Notes: a model not told the origin generated them from the letters alone. A stretch of DNA of 64,000 bases from Halomonas sp. QHL1 (GCF_001882345.1 NZ_MINL01000001.1:375944-439943), one strand, 5' to 3'. Shown: positions 7,890 through 17,062, numbered from the stretch's first letter. Numbers and translations: made by a program.

Positions 7890-10800
7890 ATGGATGGCTT
7901 TCAAAAAAGATTGAAAATTTCAGGTATACCGGAACATAAAATCAACCAATATAAGAAAGAGGTAAATAGCCTACACGAAGATTTGCCTAGCATATTACTG
8001 AGAACTTCTGTTGAGGTGGTTTACGGTACAGACGAAGAAGTAAGGAATCGCATACAGCACGAACTTAAAGAGAAGTATAAGCTGGACTGGGAAGTATCTA
8101 AAAAAACTCTTCTTCCATGTTTAAGGAATTATGTCAGTACAGTTTCATCACAGCGAGAGAGGACAATAAGGAAATGTGAATTTGAGGCTGAAGTAAGAAA
8201 TATATGGCCTCGAATGTCAATGGTATGTTGTCCACAAAGCTTACAAGAAACGGACATCCGAAGAACAAAATTGGTTGATGAGGTGCTCAATTCTGTCGAG
8301 TCAGGACCCCTTGAAATTACAGGCATTTCTGGCTCTGGAAAAACTACACTTGCAAGTGAAATTCTTGAACGAATTGAATCGACAAATACCCGAACAAAAC
8401 CTATTTATATGGCCGTCAGGTCTGATAAAGATTTCCGAGACGTGATTTCTGGGGTCGCTTTTAATCTTCGTAGCTACGGGATAGATGATCTATTGCCAAT
8501 AGCGGTAAATTATCGATCCTCTGATGAAAGTTCACTCTTGGATTCAGCAAAGTTTTTATCGTCTGTTGATATAGATTTGCTATGCATAATTGACCTTGTT
8601 GATGGACAATGCAGCAATACCTTTTCAAGAGAATTGGCAGGCTTTATTGAGAACCTTTCTGGCAATAAAAGTAAGTTTATAGTCATGGGGCAAAGTAGTT
8701 CATTTTATTACCTATCAGCCCTGCAAAAAAAGAAGCTAAAGCTACCAAGAACGATAAATATGGCAGGTTTCAGTTTTGATGATTTTTTAGAGCTTTCTGA
8801 CAAGCTATGCCCTCATTTGAACGGTGAAAGAACTGCTTTGTTTGAGGTCTACAATACTCTTACAGCAAACCGATCCTCAATGCTCTATGCCCGACTAGCA
8901 AACTTGGTAGCAAGTTGCAGCTCTTTGGAAGAAATGCAGAGATTAGCCAAACTTCCAGCAGACGAAATTCTGCAGGAAGCAGACAGATCAAAATATAACC
9001 TTCTAAGTGATGACTTGAAACAGACTACTGATAAGCTATTTTGCTTCATGCTTCCTTTTCAGGTGGAGCAGGCATCAAGAGTTTTTAGTTCTGATAGAGT
9101 TAGAGAAGCCATCATTGAACTTGTAAAATGTGGGCTTTTAAGAAAATTGGAAAACAACCATTACGAGTTTCACGAAACCACTCGAAAAGGGATGGAGTCG
9201 CTTACGCCTGCTGATATTAAAATATCAACGCATAAAACCCTATCTGATTACTATGAAAGCATAGGTGATACCGTCGCAACTGTATATCATCTTGATCAGT
9301 CTTGCCAACATGAAAAGGCTGAAAAGTTAGCGAAAGAGGCATTCCTTTCAGGGAAAAGCAGGACAGGACTGGAAGCTTATGTGAAGAAGCATGCCCTTGT
9401 TTCTTCCTGTGAAATTATCAATCTAATATTTGAAACTACAGATGTAGGAAGCTCCTATATGCTTCCTAAGATGCTGGATGGTCTAGGGAATGAAGATGCC
9501 GCAGGTCTAATACTAGAACGGCTTAAAGAAGACCCTAATGTCCTGAGTTCTGAATTTCAAAAGACATGGCAGATAACAGAAGCTATTCAATTATGTGATC
9601 CTTTTAAAGTCTATGAGCTACTAAAAATTGCGCTCACACAGCCTATCTATACCGATAAGCCGGACGCTCTTGAGCATGTTGTCCAAGGTGTTCGCAACCC
9701 TAAAAAACCAATAATTTCTCCTGAGTTAAAAGAGCTTTTCAAAAACCAAAATGATGAGGTAAAGGCCAAGATACTTCCATTATTTCTGCTGGATAAGCGC
9801 CGTGAGATCTTGTCGGAAGCATTTTTATTTCTATACGCATATCAAGAACCCTTCAATACGAGAAGTAATGGCTTTCAATCTAGTGCAATAAGAAACCTCA
9901 ATATTGATGATTTGGCCGATCTGAAAGAGTTTCTTGCCGCCATCCCTATACCTAATGATATTAACAAGATGTTCATGAATAGGTCGCCCAGTTTAGGTTT
10001 TTTGGAAAACTACATATGGAACTGTCGACATTCAATAAGACCTTTATGTGTAGAGTTTGCTCAAAGTGATTCTGATGACGAAAATGCGTTAATTAATGCG
10101 CTGAGGGTGCTTCTTTTTTTACAAGATGAAAATTCTCTACTTTTCCTTAATAAAACGTTATCAGGTAAAAGTAGACTTAATTCGTTGGTGCACATTATTC
10201 CTTCCATGTACTCAGACGGTATAAATCTATCTGAGTGCCAAGAAAAGATTCTAAGCACCAATATAGACCTCAAAGAACGGTTTTCTTATTTTTCTTTTTT
10301 TTACCAAGCAGGTGGTAATATTGAAAATATTTACGATCAGTTAATCAAACTTGATGCTGATAATTCTGAGGCCTGGAAGTTTCTAATCCTCATGGCTTCT
10401 ATGATGATGCCTAGTAAAACCGCTATACAGATATTTGAAGAAAAGCTGGAAGGAAACTCTAGTGCACTGTTTTCACGAACTTTGGTTTCATTAGTTTCAA
10501 AACTGGGTGAATTACCTGGTGTTGAAGTTGATAATTTTTTAATACGCATATTAGATGCAGAAGAAGATGTGGCTGGCGCAGCTTGCCTAAGCTTGCAGAC
10601 GCGTAGACTCAAGCGAGCCTTGCCAGCGTTGTTGAAAATATGCTTAGAAAGTGCAGGCTCACCTCTTGGTAAGAGGGCTTTAGTAGCGGCTATCGCAAGT
10701 TATCCTAGTGATATAGCTGAGTTTGAAGAAATTTGGCCTGTCTACCCAGATATGGAAATATGGCGTTGCATCCTTATTGCCCGATTAAGATCACTGTCCG

Positions 10801-12458
10801 AGGCTGATTGGCTCGTAAAAATCGCCACTGACACATCTAAGCACTGGCAGGTTCGTCGTGCCGCAATTTTGGCTTCGGGAAATCTCCCATTCGAAGCAGC
10901 CCTTGAGAAAATTTATGGACTTGTTTTAGAGGAGAAATCATCACTTTTAATAGATAACCATCCCTCTTTATTAATGCATAACGTGTTAGCTCCAATAATA
11001 TTGGAGGAAAGGCAGGGATTATTACGTTTTTTCCTACAGGGAAGAGATTGTTTTGCAGAGTTCTGGGGTGATATATTTCAGCATCAGGCAGGAGGATCAT
11101 TGTTTCCGGTAGAAGGTGATGCAGGTGTAGGATCAGCTCTGTGGTTGTATGAACGACTGGAGTACCATGGATGGCCAAATAATAGCAATGCTCAAGACAA
11201 CATACTTAATGAACTTCATACCCCGATCCTTCAAGCAGCCGTGCTTCGTGGGCTTCGGTTATCTGGTCATGCTGACTTAATAGAAAACTTGTTGCCTTCG
11301 ACTGAATCAGAGTGGCTGTTGATGAGGGCTTTGTGTGAACTTGGGAAAGTATCTGATAAGAAACAGGGCGATATTGATAGGTATAGTGAGTTTGTATCAA
11401 AAGGGATGCTAAAATACTCGGTATCGGCAAATAACTGTCTTAAAAATATGGGAGTAAGAAGAAGTCGAGTGACCAAGGACAATGAAGGTTTTCACAGTGT
11501 AAAAAATAATTTAGAAGTTTTAAATTACGATCAAATTTTGTCACAGATTTCATCTGAAAAACCTATAGACATCACATCTGTAAAAATTGGCGACTTATCA
11601 CTGGATGAATTTTCGAATCTTGTCAGCGAGCTTGACCCAAAGAATGATTACGAAACAAATCTAACTACCACAACTCCACAATTAAGGCTGGTCGATAGTG
11701 GTCCTACGATACAAAGCAGTAAGCATAGTAGTGTGTACAAAAATCGAAATGTTCGAGAGGTGTTAAGACCTTTACTGGCTTCTAAGAATTATTTTGACTT
11801 AGAAATACATTGGCATTCCAGCCTTCTTAGTGGTGGCAGTGGGAATTATAGGCATGTTTCTCAGCAATATTGCTCGGCATTCATTAATGCCTTAGAGGTA
11901 CATAACAACAGCGAATTGCTTTACCTAGAGCTAGAGAAAAGGTCAGATTTAATTCTTCCTGCTCTTGGAAAAATATCATACCAACCTCATGTAGCGAAAC
12001 TTGTAGATAAAAGAATTATTCCCTATCTTCTTGCATATGCTAACTCAGGCTCTGATGAGATGCTTGAATCTCTTTGCAGTTTGGCTGCCTGTGTCAGTGG
12101 CTCACGCATAGATAGTATTTTAGAGAGGCTTTTTTTGCGGTGGGTTAATCGCTTTGAAAAAAATACTATCGATCTTCAGTATTATCACAATATTTCGATC
12201 TGGAGGGCATTTAATAACTTAAAAAAACACCCGAGATTTATTAAAATCCCCAATTATGAATTTCGTCTTATGGAGTTGCTCTCTTGTAATATTGCGTGGT
12301 TTAATCGAGACGATATAATAAAGGCTATGAGCGAAAGCCGTATGAGCTATATAAGGCTTGAGACAATATTGATGAAGTCGGCATCATTTGAGCATTATGG
12401 TTGGGATGAGGTTGATAGGTTGAGTGATGTAGTTGAAAGTCTATTTTCTGTAGCGTAA
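7890..12458 (+). CDS. Avs-like defence protein, 3' part: STAND NTPase and helical-repeat sensor region
   Basis: A 1522-codon frame that is the continuation of the nuclease gene. Walker A is GISGSGKTT (residues 145-153; 312-320 of the rejoined protein), with a Walker B-like LLCIIDLVDG about 85 residues later. A winged-helix-like section follows (KCGLLRKLENNHYEFHETTR), then TPR-like and HEAT-like helical repeats (e.g. WQVRRAAILASGNLPFEAAL) to the C terminus. This nuclease + STAND NTPase + long repeat domain layout is that of Avs anti-phage proteins, whose repeats sense phage terminase or portal; the target here is unknown. Rejoined length would be 1689 residues, in the Avs range. The present ATG at 7890 has no clear ribosome site and lies 42 bp after the upstream stop, so this part may not be made. 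No partner gene is adjacent. Confidence 0.75.
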   Translation: MDGFQKRLKISGIPEHKINQYKKEVNSLHEDLPSILLRTSVEVVYGTDEEVRNRIQHELKEKYKLDWEVSKKTLLPCLRNYVSTVSSQRERTIRKCEFEAEVRNIWPRMSMVCCPQSLQETDIRRTKLVDEVLNSVESGPLEITGISGSGKTTLASEILERIESTNTRTKPIYMAVRSDKDFRDVISGVAFNLRSYGIDDLLPIAVNYRSSDESSLLDSAKFLSSVDIDLLCIIDLVDGQCSNTFSRELAGFIENLSGNKSKFIVMGQSSSFYYLSALQKKKLKLPRTINMAGFSFDDFLELSDKLCPHLNGERTALFEVYNTLTANRSSMLYARLANLVASCSSLEEMQRLAKLPADEILQEADRSKYNLLSDDLKQTTDKLFCFMLPFQVEQASRVFSSDRVREAIIELVKCGLLRKLENNHYEFHETTRKGMESLTPADIKISTHKTLSDYYESIGDTVATVYHLDQSCQHEKAEKLAKEAFLSGKSRTGLEAYVKKHALVSSCEIINLIFETTDVGSSYMLPKMLDGLGNEDAAGLILERLKEDPNVLSSEFQKTWQITEAIQLCDPFKVYELLKIALTQPIYTDKPDALEHVVQGVRNPKKPIISPELKELFKNQNDEVKAKILPLFLLDKRREILSEAFLFLYAYQEPFNTRSNGFQSSAIRNLNIDDLADLKEFLAAIPIPNDINKMFMNRSPSLGFLENYIWNCRHSIRPLCVEFAQSDSDDENALINALRVLLFLQDENSLLFLNKTLSGKSRLNSLVHIIPSMYSDGINLSECQEKILSTNIDLKERFSYFSFFYQAGGNIENIYDQLIKLDADNSEAWKFLILMASMMMPSKTAIQIFEEKLEGNSSALFSRTLVSLVSKLGELPGVEVDNFLIRILDAEEDVAGAACLSLQTRRLKRALPALLKICLESAGSPLGKRALVAAIASYPSDIAEFEEIWPVYPDMEIWRCILIARLRSLSEADWLVKIATDTSKHWQVRRAAILASGNLPFEAALEKIYGLVLEEKSSLLIDNHPSLLMHNVLAPIILEERQGLLRFFLQGRDCFAEFWGDIFQHQAGGSLFPVEGDAGVGSALWLYERLEYHGWPNNSNAQDNILNELHTPILQAAVLRGLRLSGHADLIENLLPSTESEWLLMRALCELGKVSDKKQGDIDRYSEFVSKGMLKYSVSANNCLKNMGVRRSRVTKDNEGFHSVKNNLEVLNYDQILSQISSEKPIDITSVKIGDLSLDEFSNLVSELDPKNDYETNLTTTTPQLRLVDSGPTIQSSKHSSVYKNRNVREVLRPLLASKNYFDLEIHWHSSLLSGGSGNYRHVSQQYCSAFINALEVHNNSELLYLELEKRSDLILPALGKISYQPHVAKLVDKRIIPYLLAYANSGSDEMLESLCSLAACVSGSRIDSILERLFLRWVNRFEKNTIDLQYYHNISIWRAFNNLKKHPRFIKIPNYEFRLMELLSCNIAWFNRDDIIKAMSESRMSYIRLETILMKSASFEHYGWDEVDRLSDVVESLFSVA

Positions 12459-12819
12459 ATATGAGTGAATAACATCCAGCGCATTTGGTTTTATATGGAC
12501 TTCTAGCATTCTTGCATTTTGGCCGAATCTGGATATAACGATGATGGTGTAGAACACGTATAAAAAGTTGCTGCATGCGGATAAATTACTCGCTGCGCTC
12601 GCAATTTACCAGTCAGCAAAGCGTTAAACCGCTACAACAGAGACGCCTAAAAGTCTGCTCTTGGCCGAAACCAGCCTTCCAAGGCTCTCATGTGTCATTT
12701 CCAGAAAGTAACTTCTGACTCTAAACGCGGTTGCTACTGAAAAAGGGGTTACGTCGGGAGTTCACAAGGTCTCCAGGGTATGGCAGCCCTAGGGATTGCA
12801 CGTCAAATCACGACGAAAC
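12459..12819. repeat. Intergenic stretch with a dispersed-repeat fragment
   Basis: This gap between the Avs-like gene and the GGDEF-EAL gene holds no gene I can support. At about 12646-12670 it contains CTGCTCTTGGCCGAAACCAG, a fragment of a sequence also found near 16025, 22575, 27440 and 49335. Base composition changes back towards the chromosomal norm here, so the right edge of the AT-rich island lies in or near this gap. Confidence 0.6.
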
Positions 12820-14688
12820 TCAGCTCGACAGCCCTTCGTGACCAGGCACTAAACCGCCCAGCAGGCGGTCAATTTCCTTGGCAGGCATCGGACGGTAGAA
12901 GAAGAACCCCTGGACGAGGTCACAATGCATTTCGCGAAGCAATGACAACTGTTCGGCGTTCTCGACGCCTTCGGCCACCACCTCCAATCCCAACCGATGA
13001 CCGATGAAGATGGCACCCTCCATGATGGCCCTATCCTTCGGCTGTGTGGCAGCGTCGTGGATGAAGGAGCGATCGATCTTCAGGGCGGTGACTGGAAAGT
13101 GCTTGAGATAGCTCAAGGAGGAATAACCGGTCCCGAAGTCGTCGATAGCAATGCGAATACCGCGATGATGGAGGCGCCGCAGGTCCTCGAGGACGGTCTC
13201 GTCGGCTTCGATCAGGACATTTTCGGTCAGTTCGATGCCGATATCCCGCGGACCTAAGCCGTGACGCTGCAGCGAGTCCTCGAAGCTCTTGAGGGCATCG
13301 GGACGCACCAGTTGACGACCCGAGACATTGATGTCGATGCGGTGCTCAAGAAATCCCTTGGCACGCCATTCCACCTGCTGGCGGCAAGCCTCTTCGATGA
13401 CCCAGTCGCCCAGACGATGGATCACACCGGAACGCTCGGCCAGGGGGATAAACTCGGCAGGCGAGATCGGCGGTCCCTCGGCAGGCTCCCAGCGTATCAA
13501 GGCCTCGAGATTCTCTATTCGCCCATTGGCCGCCGAGACCTGGGGCTGGTAGTGGAGGGAGAATTCACCGTTATCCAGGGCTTCCTCGAGTCGCGCTGAG
13601 AGATAGTGCTGGCGAACCAGCTCATCATGGAGCTTCTGTTGGAAGAAACGTACAGCGCCCCGACCCTCCAATTTGGCACGATTCTTGGCAACATCGGCAT
13701 TACGGATCAATTCGCGTGACGATTCACCATTCTCGGGAAAGAGCGCCACACCCAGGCAGGCCGTGACCTGACACTCCCGACCATCCAGGACGAAAGGTTC
13801 ACGAAATACATTCTGGACATGACGCACGACCCGTCTGACATCGGGGGCCAAGTGGACGCCGGGAAAGGCCAGCACGAATTCATCGCTAGAGACACGGGAA
13901 ACCAGGTCAGTGACTCGCTGGCACTCTCTCAGTCGCCGAGTCAGCTCAATGAGCAGGCGATCTCCCTGATCATAGCCAAGGGCATCATTGATCTCGACGA
14001 AGTGATCGATGTCCAGGTAGATGGTTGCCAGGCCATTGCCCTGGCATCGACAGGATTCCAACAGACTATCCATGTCGACCTCGAAGGTCTGGCGATTTGG
14101 GAGATGGGTGAGCCTGTCGAAACGGGTGGCGAATTCCAGGTCACGGTGGGCGCGCTTTTGATCGGAAAGATCGACATCTACGCAGAACATCAAGGGTGAG
14201 TCGGTATGCTCATTTAGCATCAGATGCTGCGAAAAGACCGATACCAGTTCACCGCTTTTGTGCTTGAGCTGGAGTTCATCGGCGGGTATATCGACCCCTT
14301 CTTTGATCCAGGCATCATGCGCCAGGATCACCCCGTCACGCATGAAGGCAGGAATGATCAGATCTTCCAGTAACTGACCCTGGGCTTCCTCAGCGGTATA
14401 GCCATAGAGACGAGTGCTACCCTCATTCCAGTAAATCACTCGCCGATCGCGATCATACCCCTGAACCGCCACCTTCGGCAGACTCTCCAGCAGGGCGCGG
14501 AACCGCTGCTCACTCTCCAGATACTGGCGGCGTACTAACTCGACTTCTTCCCTGCCGGCATCATGTGAATCGATGCCATTAGTTGGAGGTGTCTTAGACA
14601 CCTCCAACTCGAGCGCACCGGAAAACTCCCTGCGGTTCTCCTTCAGGCGTTCCGGATCTCTGTGATGTCGGGAATCGCTGGCAGTCAT
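12820..14688 (-). CDS. PAS-GGDEF-EAL cyclic-di-GMP signalling protein, probably a phosphodiesterase
   Basis: 622 residues. A PAS domain (~residues 55-180) precedes a GGDEF domain whose signature reads SSDEF (RVSSDEFVLAF), so cyclase activity is doubtful. The EAL domain keeps the expected active-site elements: LEALIRW, INVSGRQL, ELTENVLIEAD, IDDFGTGYSSL, LKIDRSF and VAEGVEN, so c-di-GMP hydrolysis is likely. No membrane segment is visible, so it probably acts in the cytosol, sensing a ligand through PAS. The ATG at 14688 follows AAGTGG; a GTG nine bases upstream would add three residues. It is divergent from the dioxygenase gene, sharing a 260-bp control region. Confidence 0.93.
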   Translation of the reverse strand: MTASDSRHHRDPERLKENRREFSGALELEVSKTPPTNGIDSHDAGREEVELVRRQYLESEQRFRALLESLPKVAVQGYDRDRRVIYWNEGSTRLYGYTAEEAQGQLLEDLIIPAFMRDGVILAHDAWIKEGVDIPADELQLKHKSGELVSVFSQHLMLNEHTDSPLMFCVDVDLSDQKRAHRDLEFATRFDRLTHLPNRQTFEVDMDSLLESCRCQGNGLATIYLDIDHFVEINDALGYDQGDRLLIELTRRLRECQRVTDLVSRVSSDEFVLAFPGVHLAPDVRRVVRHVQNVFREPFVLDGRECQVTACLGVALFPENGESSRELIRNADVAKNRAKLEGRGAVRFFQQKLHDELVRQHYLSARLEEALDNGEFSLHYQPQVSAANGRIENLEALIRWEPAEGPPISPAEFIPLAERSGVIHRLGDWVIEEACRQQVEWRAKGFLEHRIDINVSGRQLVRPDALKSFEDSLQRHGLGPRDIGIELTENVLIEADETVLEDLRRLHHRGIRIAIDDFGTGYSSLSYLKHFPVTALKIDRSFIHDAATQPKDRAIMEGAIFIGHRLGLEVVAEGVENAEQLSLLREMHCDLVQGFFFYRPMPAKEIDRLLGGLVPGHEGLSS

Positions 14689-14760
14689 GGAATCCACTTA
14701 AAGAAAAAACACTGTCAAGAGCCATCATAATGGCAACAATAGGCACTATGTTGTGATTAT

Positions 14761-14791
14761 CCTACACCTATGTGTAGGAGGTAACCTACAC
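14761..14791. promoter_or_regulatory. CCTACAC inverted/direct repeat cluster, candidate operator
   Basis: CCTACAC at 14761 pairs with GTGTAGG at 14772 around a 4-base spacer, and CCTACAC recurs at 14785. Three copies of the same heptamer in 31 bases, lying between two divergent genes, suggest a regulator-binding site. The regulator is unknown. Confidence 0.4.
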
Positions 14792-14951
14792 TTATACGTC
14801 ATCAGCGGTCTGATCCTGTTTTCAAAAAATCGCACTTCTTAGTACATTTCTTTGACATATACTTACAAATCTTTTCATTTATCTCCTGTTGACCGCGTTC
14901 TTACACCGGTAACAACGGGCAATTCCGCCCAGTTAACAGGAGAATACCAAC

Positions 14952-15746
14952 ATGAAACTCGATACTCTCAAGCATGGTTTCGACCTCACCTCCATGCCTG
15001 CCGATTCACTCGCCGATTATTGGCATCCGGGAGTGACCGAGGCGCTGAGGCATCATGATTGGGCGAAAACCGATATTCGGGAGCGAATCGATCTGACCGC
15101 CTGGCAGGGGTTTACCGCTGACCTGCCGCGCGATCCCTATGTTAACCAGCGGTGGAAGCGGATGTCCTGGCTCGCCCTGAACGACCAGGGAGATGTCGAG
15201 GACATGGGCCAATGCCCGATGGCCCAGGGGGGAGCCTTCAATGACGCGGAGAGCATGGCCGACCGCCTGCGTTTCTATGATCCGCTGACAACTGAATTCA
15301 TGGCACGCCCGGATGTAAAGGCCTTCGTTCGCGCCTGGGCAAGGCTGTGGAGTATCGGTGCGCGTGAACCCATCCTGATGCAGATTACCGGGGTTCGCGG
15401 GGAAGGCAGCATCGACCCCCTTCAGGGTCAGGGGATTCATGCCGATGGCTGCAAGGCCCTGAGCATTCTGGTCCTCAATCGAGAAAACGTGGCGGGGGGT
15501 GAAAACCACCTCTACGGCGACAAGGCAGGAACGCAACCCTTGGTCGATATCACCCTGGATCCGGGTGATATCCTTCATCTGAGCGATGACCGGCTATTCC
15601 ACAGTGTCGACGGGATCGAACAGCTCGACAGCAAGGCACCCTTCGAGCGGTTCATCATCATCATCAACAGCCGCTTCGTGGACGACTTCCAGAACCGGAT
15701 GTTGCGTCGCCACTTCCCGGAAGCGGTCCTCAATGAGAGCTCCTGA
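14952..15746 (+). CDS. 2OG-Fe(II) dioxygenase of the L-isoleucine-4-hydroxylase (PF10014) type
   Basis: A 264-residue protein with the iron-binding pair expected of the 2OG-Fe_Oxy_2 family: HAD within GQGIHADGCKALS (~residues 157-169) and the distal His in DRLFHSVDGI, followed by the 2-oxoglutarate-anchoring Arg in FERFIIIINSR. Characterised members (IDO and relatives) hydroxylate free aliphatic amino acids such as isoleucine, leucine or methionine. No biosynthetic cluster is adjacent, so a free amino acid or osmolyte substrate is plausible but unproven. CAGGAG lies 9 bases upstream of the ATG. A GC-rich hairpin follows the stop. Confidence 0.8.
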   Translation: MKLDTLKHGFDLTSMPADSLADYWHPGVTEALRHHDWAKTDIRERIDLTAWQGFTADLPRDPYVNQRWKRMSWLALNDQGDVEDMGQCPMAQGGAFNDAESMADRLRFYDPLTTEFMARPDVKAFVRAWARLWSIGAREPILMQITGVRGEGSIDPLQGQGIHADGCKALSILVLNRENVAGGENHLYGDKAGTQPLVDITLDPGDILHLSDDRLFHSVDGIEQLDSKAPFERFIIIINSRFVDDFQNRMLRRHFPEAVLNESS

Positions 15747-15779
15747 TACTCTCGGTAAATTGAGAACCTAGCAACACCC

Positions 15780-15803
15780 ACGCCCCCGGAACTCCGGGGG
15801 CGT
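15780..15803 (+). terminator. GC-rich hairpin after the dioxygenase gene
   Basis: ACGCCCCCGG and CCGGGGGCGT form a perfect 10-bp stem around AACT, 34 bases past the stop. The following run (CTTGGTTG) is only moderately T-rich, so termination is likely but not certain. Confidence 0.65.
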
Positions 15804-15804
15804 C

Positions 15805-16053
15805 TTGGTTGTGCGCCTGGCACATGGCGCGCAGCGCCTGATGAAGCGTGTCCGCGAGATCCTCAAGCGCGGCAGAAGGCGCAACATCCGACGAGTGCTC
15901 GAAGAACGGGCTCCAGTACTGCGTGGCTGGGCTAGCTACTTCAACCTCGTGGATGTGAAACGTCCCTTGGAAACACTGGACGGCTGGGTCCGGCCACCGC
16001 AGCGCTCCGCATTATCTCAGTGTCGCCTAAAAGACCGCTCTTGGCCGAAATAA
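15805..16053 (+). pseudogene. C-terminal fragment of a group II intron reverse transcriptase/maturase
   Basis: The translated stretch includes LAHGAQRLMKRVREILKRGR and LRGWASYFNLVDVKRPLETL, matching the maturase-specific C-terminal domain (the GWxxYF-L...LD-W signature) of group II intron proteins. The reverse transcriptase domains are missing, the frame loses similarity after ETLDGWVR, and no intron RNA structure is evident. It is a leftover of a mobile intron and is not expected to be functional. It starts directly after the dioxygenase terminator, suggesting that insertion/deletion occurred at that hairpin, a common target of bacterial group II introns. Confidence 0.75.
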
Positions 16054-16092
16054 GAATGCTCGTGCTTAGGTGCTTTCGACCCAAAGAGGCCT
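16020..16092. repeat. Dispersed repeat copy A (GCTCTTGGCCGAAA... family)
   Basis: CGCTCTTGGCCGAAATAAGA is followed by ATGCTCGTGCTTAGGTGCTT and TCGACCCA. The same order of blocks recurs at 22575-22640 with few changes. Function unknown; it lies between the maturase fragment and the CPBP gene. Confidence 0.65.
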
Positions 16093-16187
16093 TCCCTGCA
16101 AACGCGGCATACTAGTTCAGCAGTGTTATGCATCCGGCACGATGATCGTTGTTGTGCTGCCGAGCTATATGATTTATTTAAGTTTCT

Positions 16188-17006
16188 ATGCCGCAGGACG
16201 CGCCTATGACAACGATTGACGCGATCAGATTTCCGCGACTTAAGCTCGGCTTGTTCCTGTTCCTGTTCCTGTTCCTGTTCCTGTTCCTGTTCCTTGCAGG
16301 CATGCTCGGTGTGGTTGCCCTCACTGTCACGGTACTTCCCCAGGTATTGGGCGACGCGTCCCTCCCTGTACCCTCGTGGTTGGTTTTGGTGGCGAGCATC
16401 ACCCAGAGCGGGCTCCTAGTGGCCCTCGTCGTGTGGTTGGGCGTGTCGCTTGCACCGAAGGTCGGCCTCACTGCTCCTGCGTTTGAGGCAGCGGTAACCC
16501 CCTAGTCGGTAGCGTCAGCACTCCGACCCCAACTGTTCCCAGGACTCCTTGGCGGTTTGCTGGGAGGGCTTGGGCTCTTTGCGATTGGCGGCTACCTCTC
16601 GCCTGCGGAGATTGCTGAGGTGGAGCAGCAGTTCACCGTGCCACTCCTCGCCCGCGTTCTATATGGCGGTATCACGGAGGAGTTGCTTTTACGGTGGGGG
16701 CTCATGGCGGTACTCGTTTGGATGGCGTGGCGACTCCTGCAACGTCGAAAAGGTACACCACAGATAGCCTATATCTGGCTCGCCATTGTCGTAAGCGCAC
16801 TCTTATTCGGCACAGGTCACTTGCCAGCTGCTGCAGCGCAGGTAGGGGAGTTGACGGCTGATGTGGCAGTGCTCGTCGTCGGCGCGAACACTGCCTTCGG
16901 CGTACTTTTCGGCTACCTGTTCTGGCGATACGGCTTGGAAGCGGCGATTATCGCTCACGCGTTTGCGCATGTGGTGAGCTATGTCGTTAGCATTGTGGCG
17001 GCATAA
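16188..17006 (+). pseudogene. CPBP family intramembrane metalloprotease, interrupted by an in-frame TAG
   Basis: One frame runs from an ATG at 16188 to a stop at 17006 with a single amber codon at 16503-16505. Both halves fit one membrane protein: the first has two hydrophobic segments, including a Leu-Phe repeat; the second carries the CPBP/Abi motifs EELLLRW (EExxxR), FGTGH (FxxxH) and HAFAH. Without the TAG it would be 272 residues, a usual CPBP length. Members cleave or process substrates in the membrane and are often linked to bacteriocin immunity or prenyl-protein processing. The second half could be made separately from the ATG at 16557, but it would lack the first helices. Most likely an inactivated gene. 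Confidence 0.75.
16254..16295 (+). repeat. Hexanucleotide microsatellite (TTCCTG) in the CPBP gene
   Basis: Six perfect TTCCTG units (16254-16289) plus a seventh with one change (TTCCTT) encode alternating Phe-Leu in the first membrane helix. Unit gain or loss would keep the reading frame and only lengthen or shorten the helix. Confidence 0.95.
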
Positions 17007-17025
17007 TAATGGCGATGCAGCGGAC

Positions 17026-17062
17026 ACCAGCAAGCGTCATCTACCGTATCGTTCAAGACTTA
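17026..17062. repeat. Short dispersed repeat shared with 27516-27552
   Basis: AAGCGTCATCTACCGTATCG continues into TTCAAGACTTAGAC. The same ~34 bases, with three changes, occur at about 27519, next to a recombinase scrap. This suggests a shared mobile-element origin. Confidence 0.6.

Noticed and set aside
16254..16295. Hexamer array as a CRISPR or regulatory repeat
   Set aside because: No spacers; units are in frame within a membrane-protein gene.
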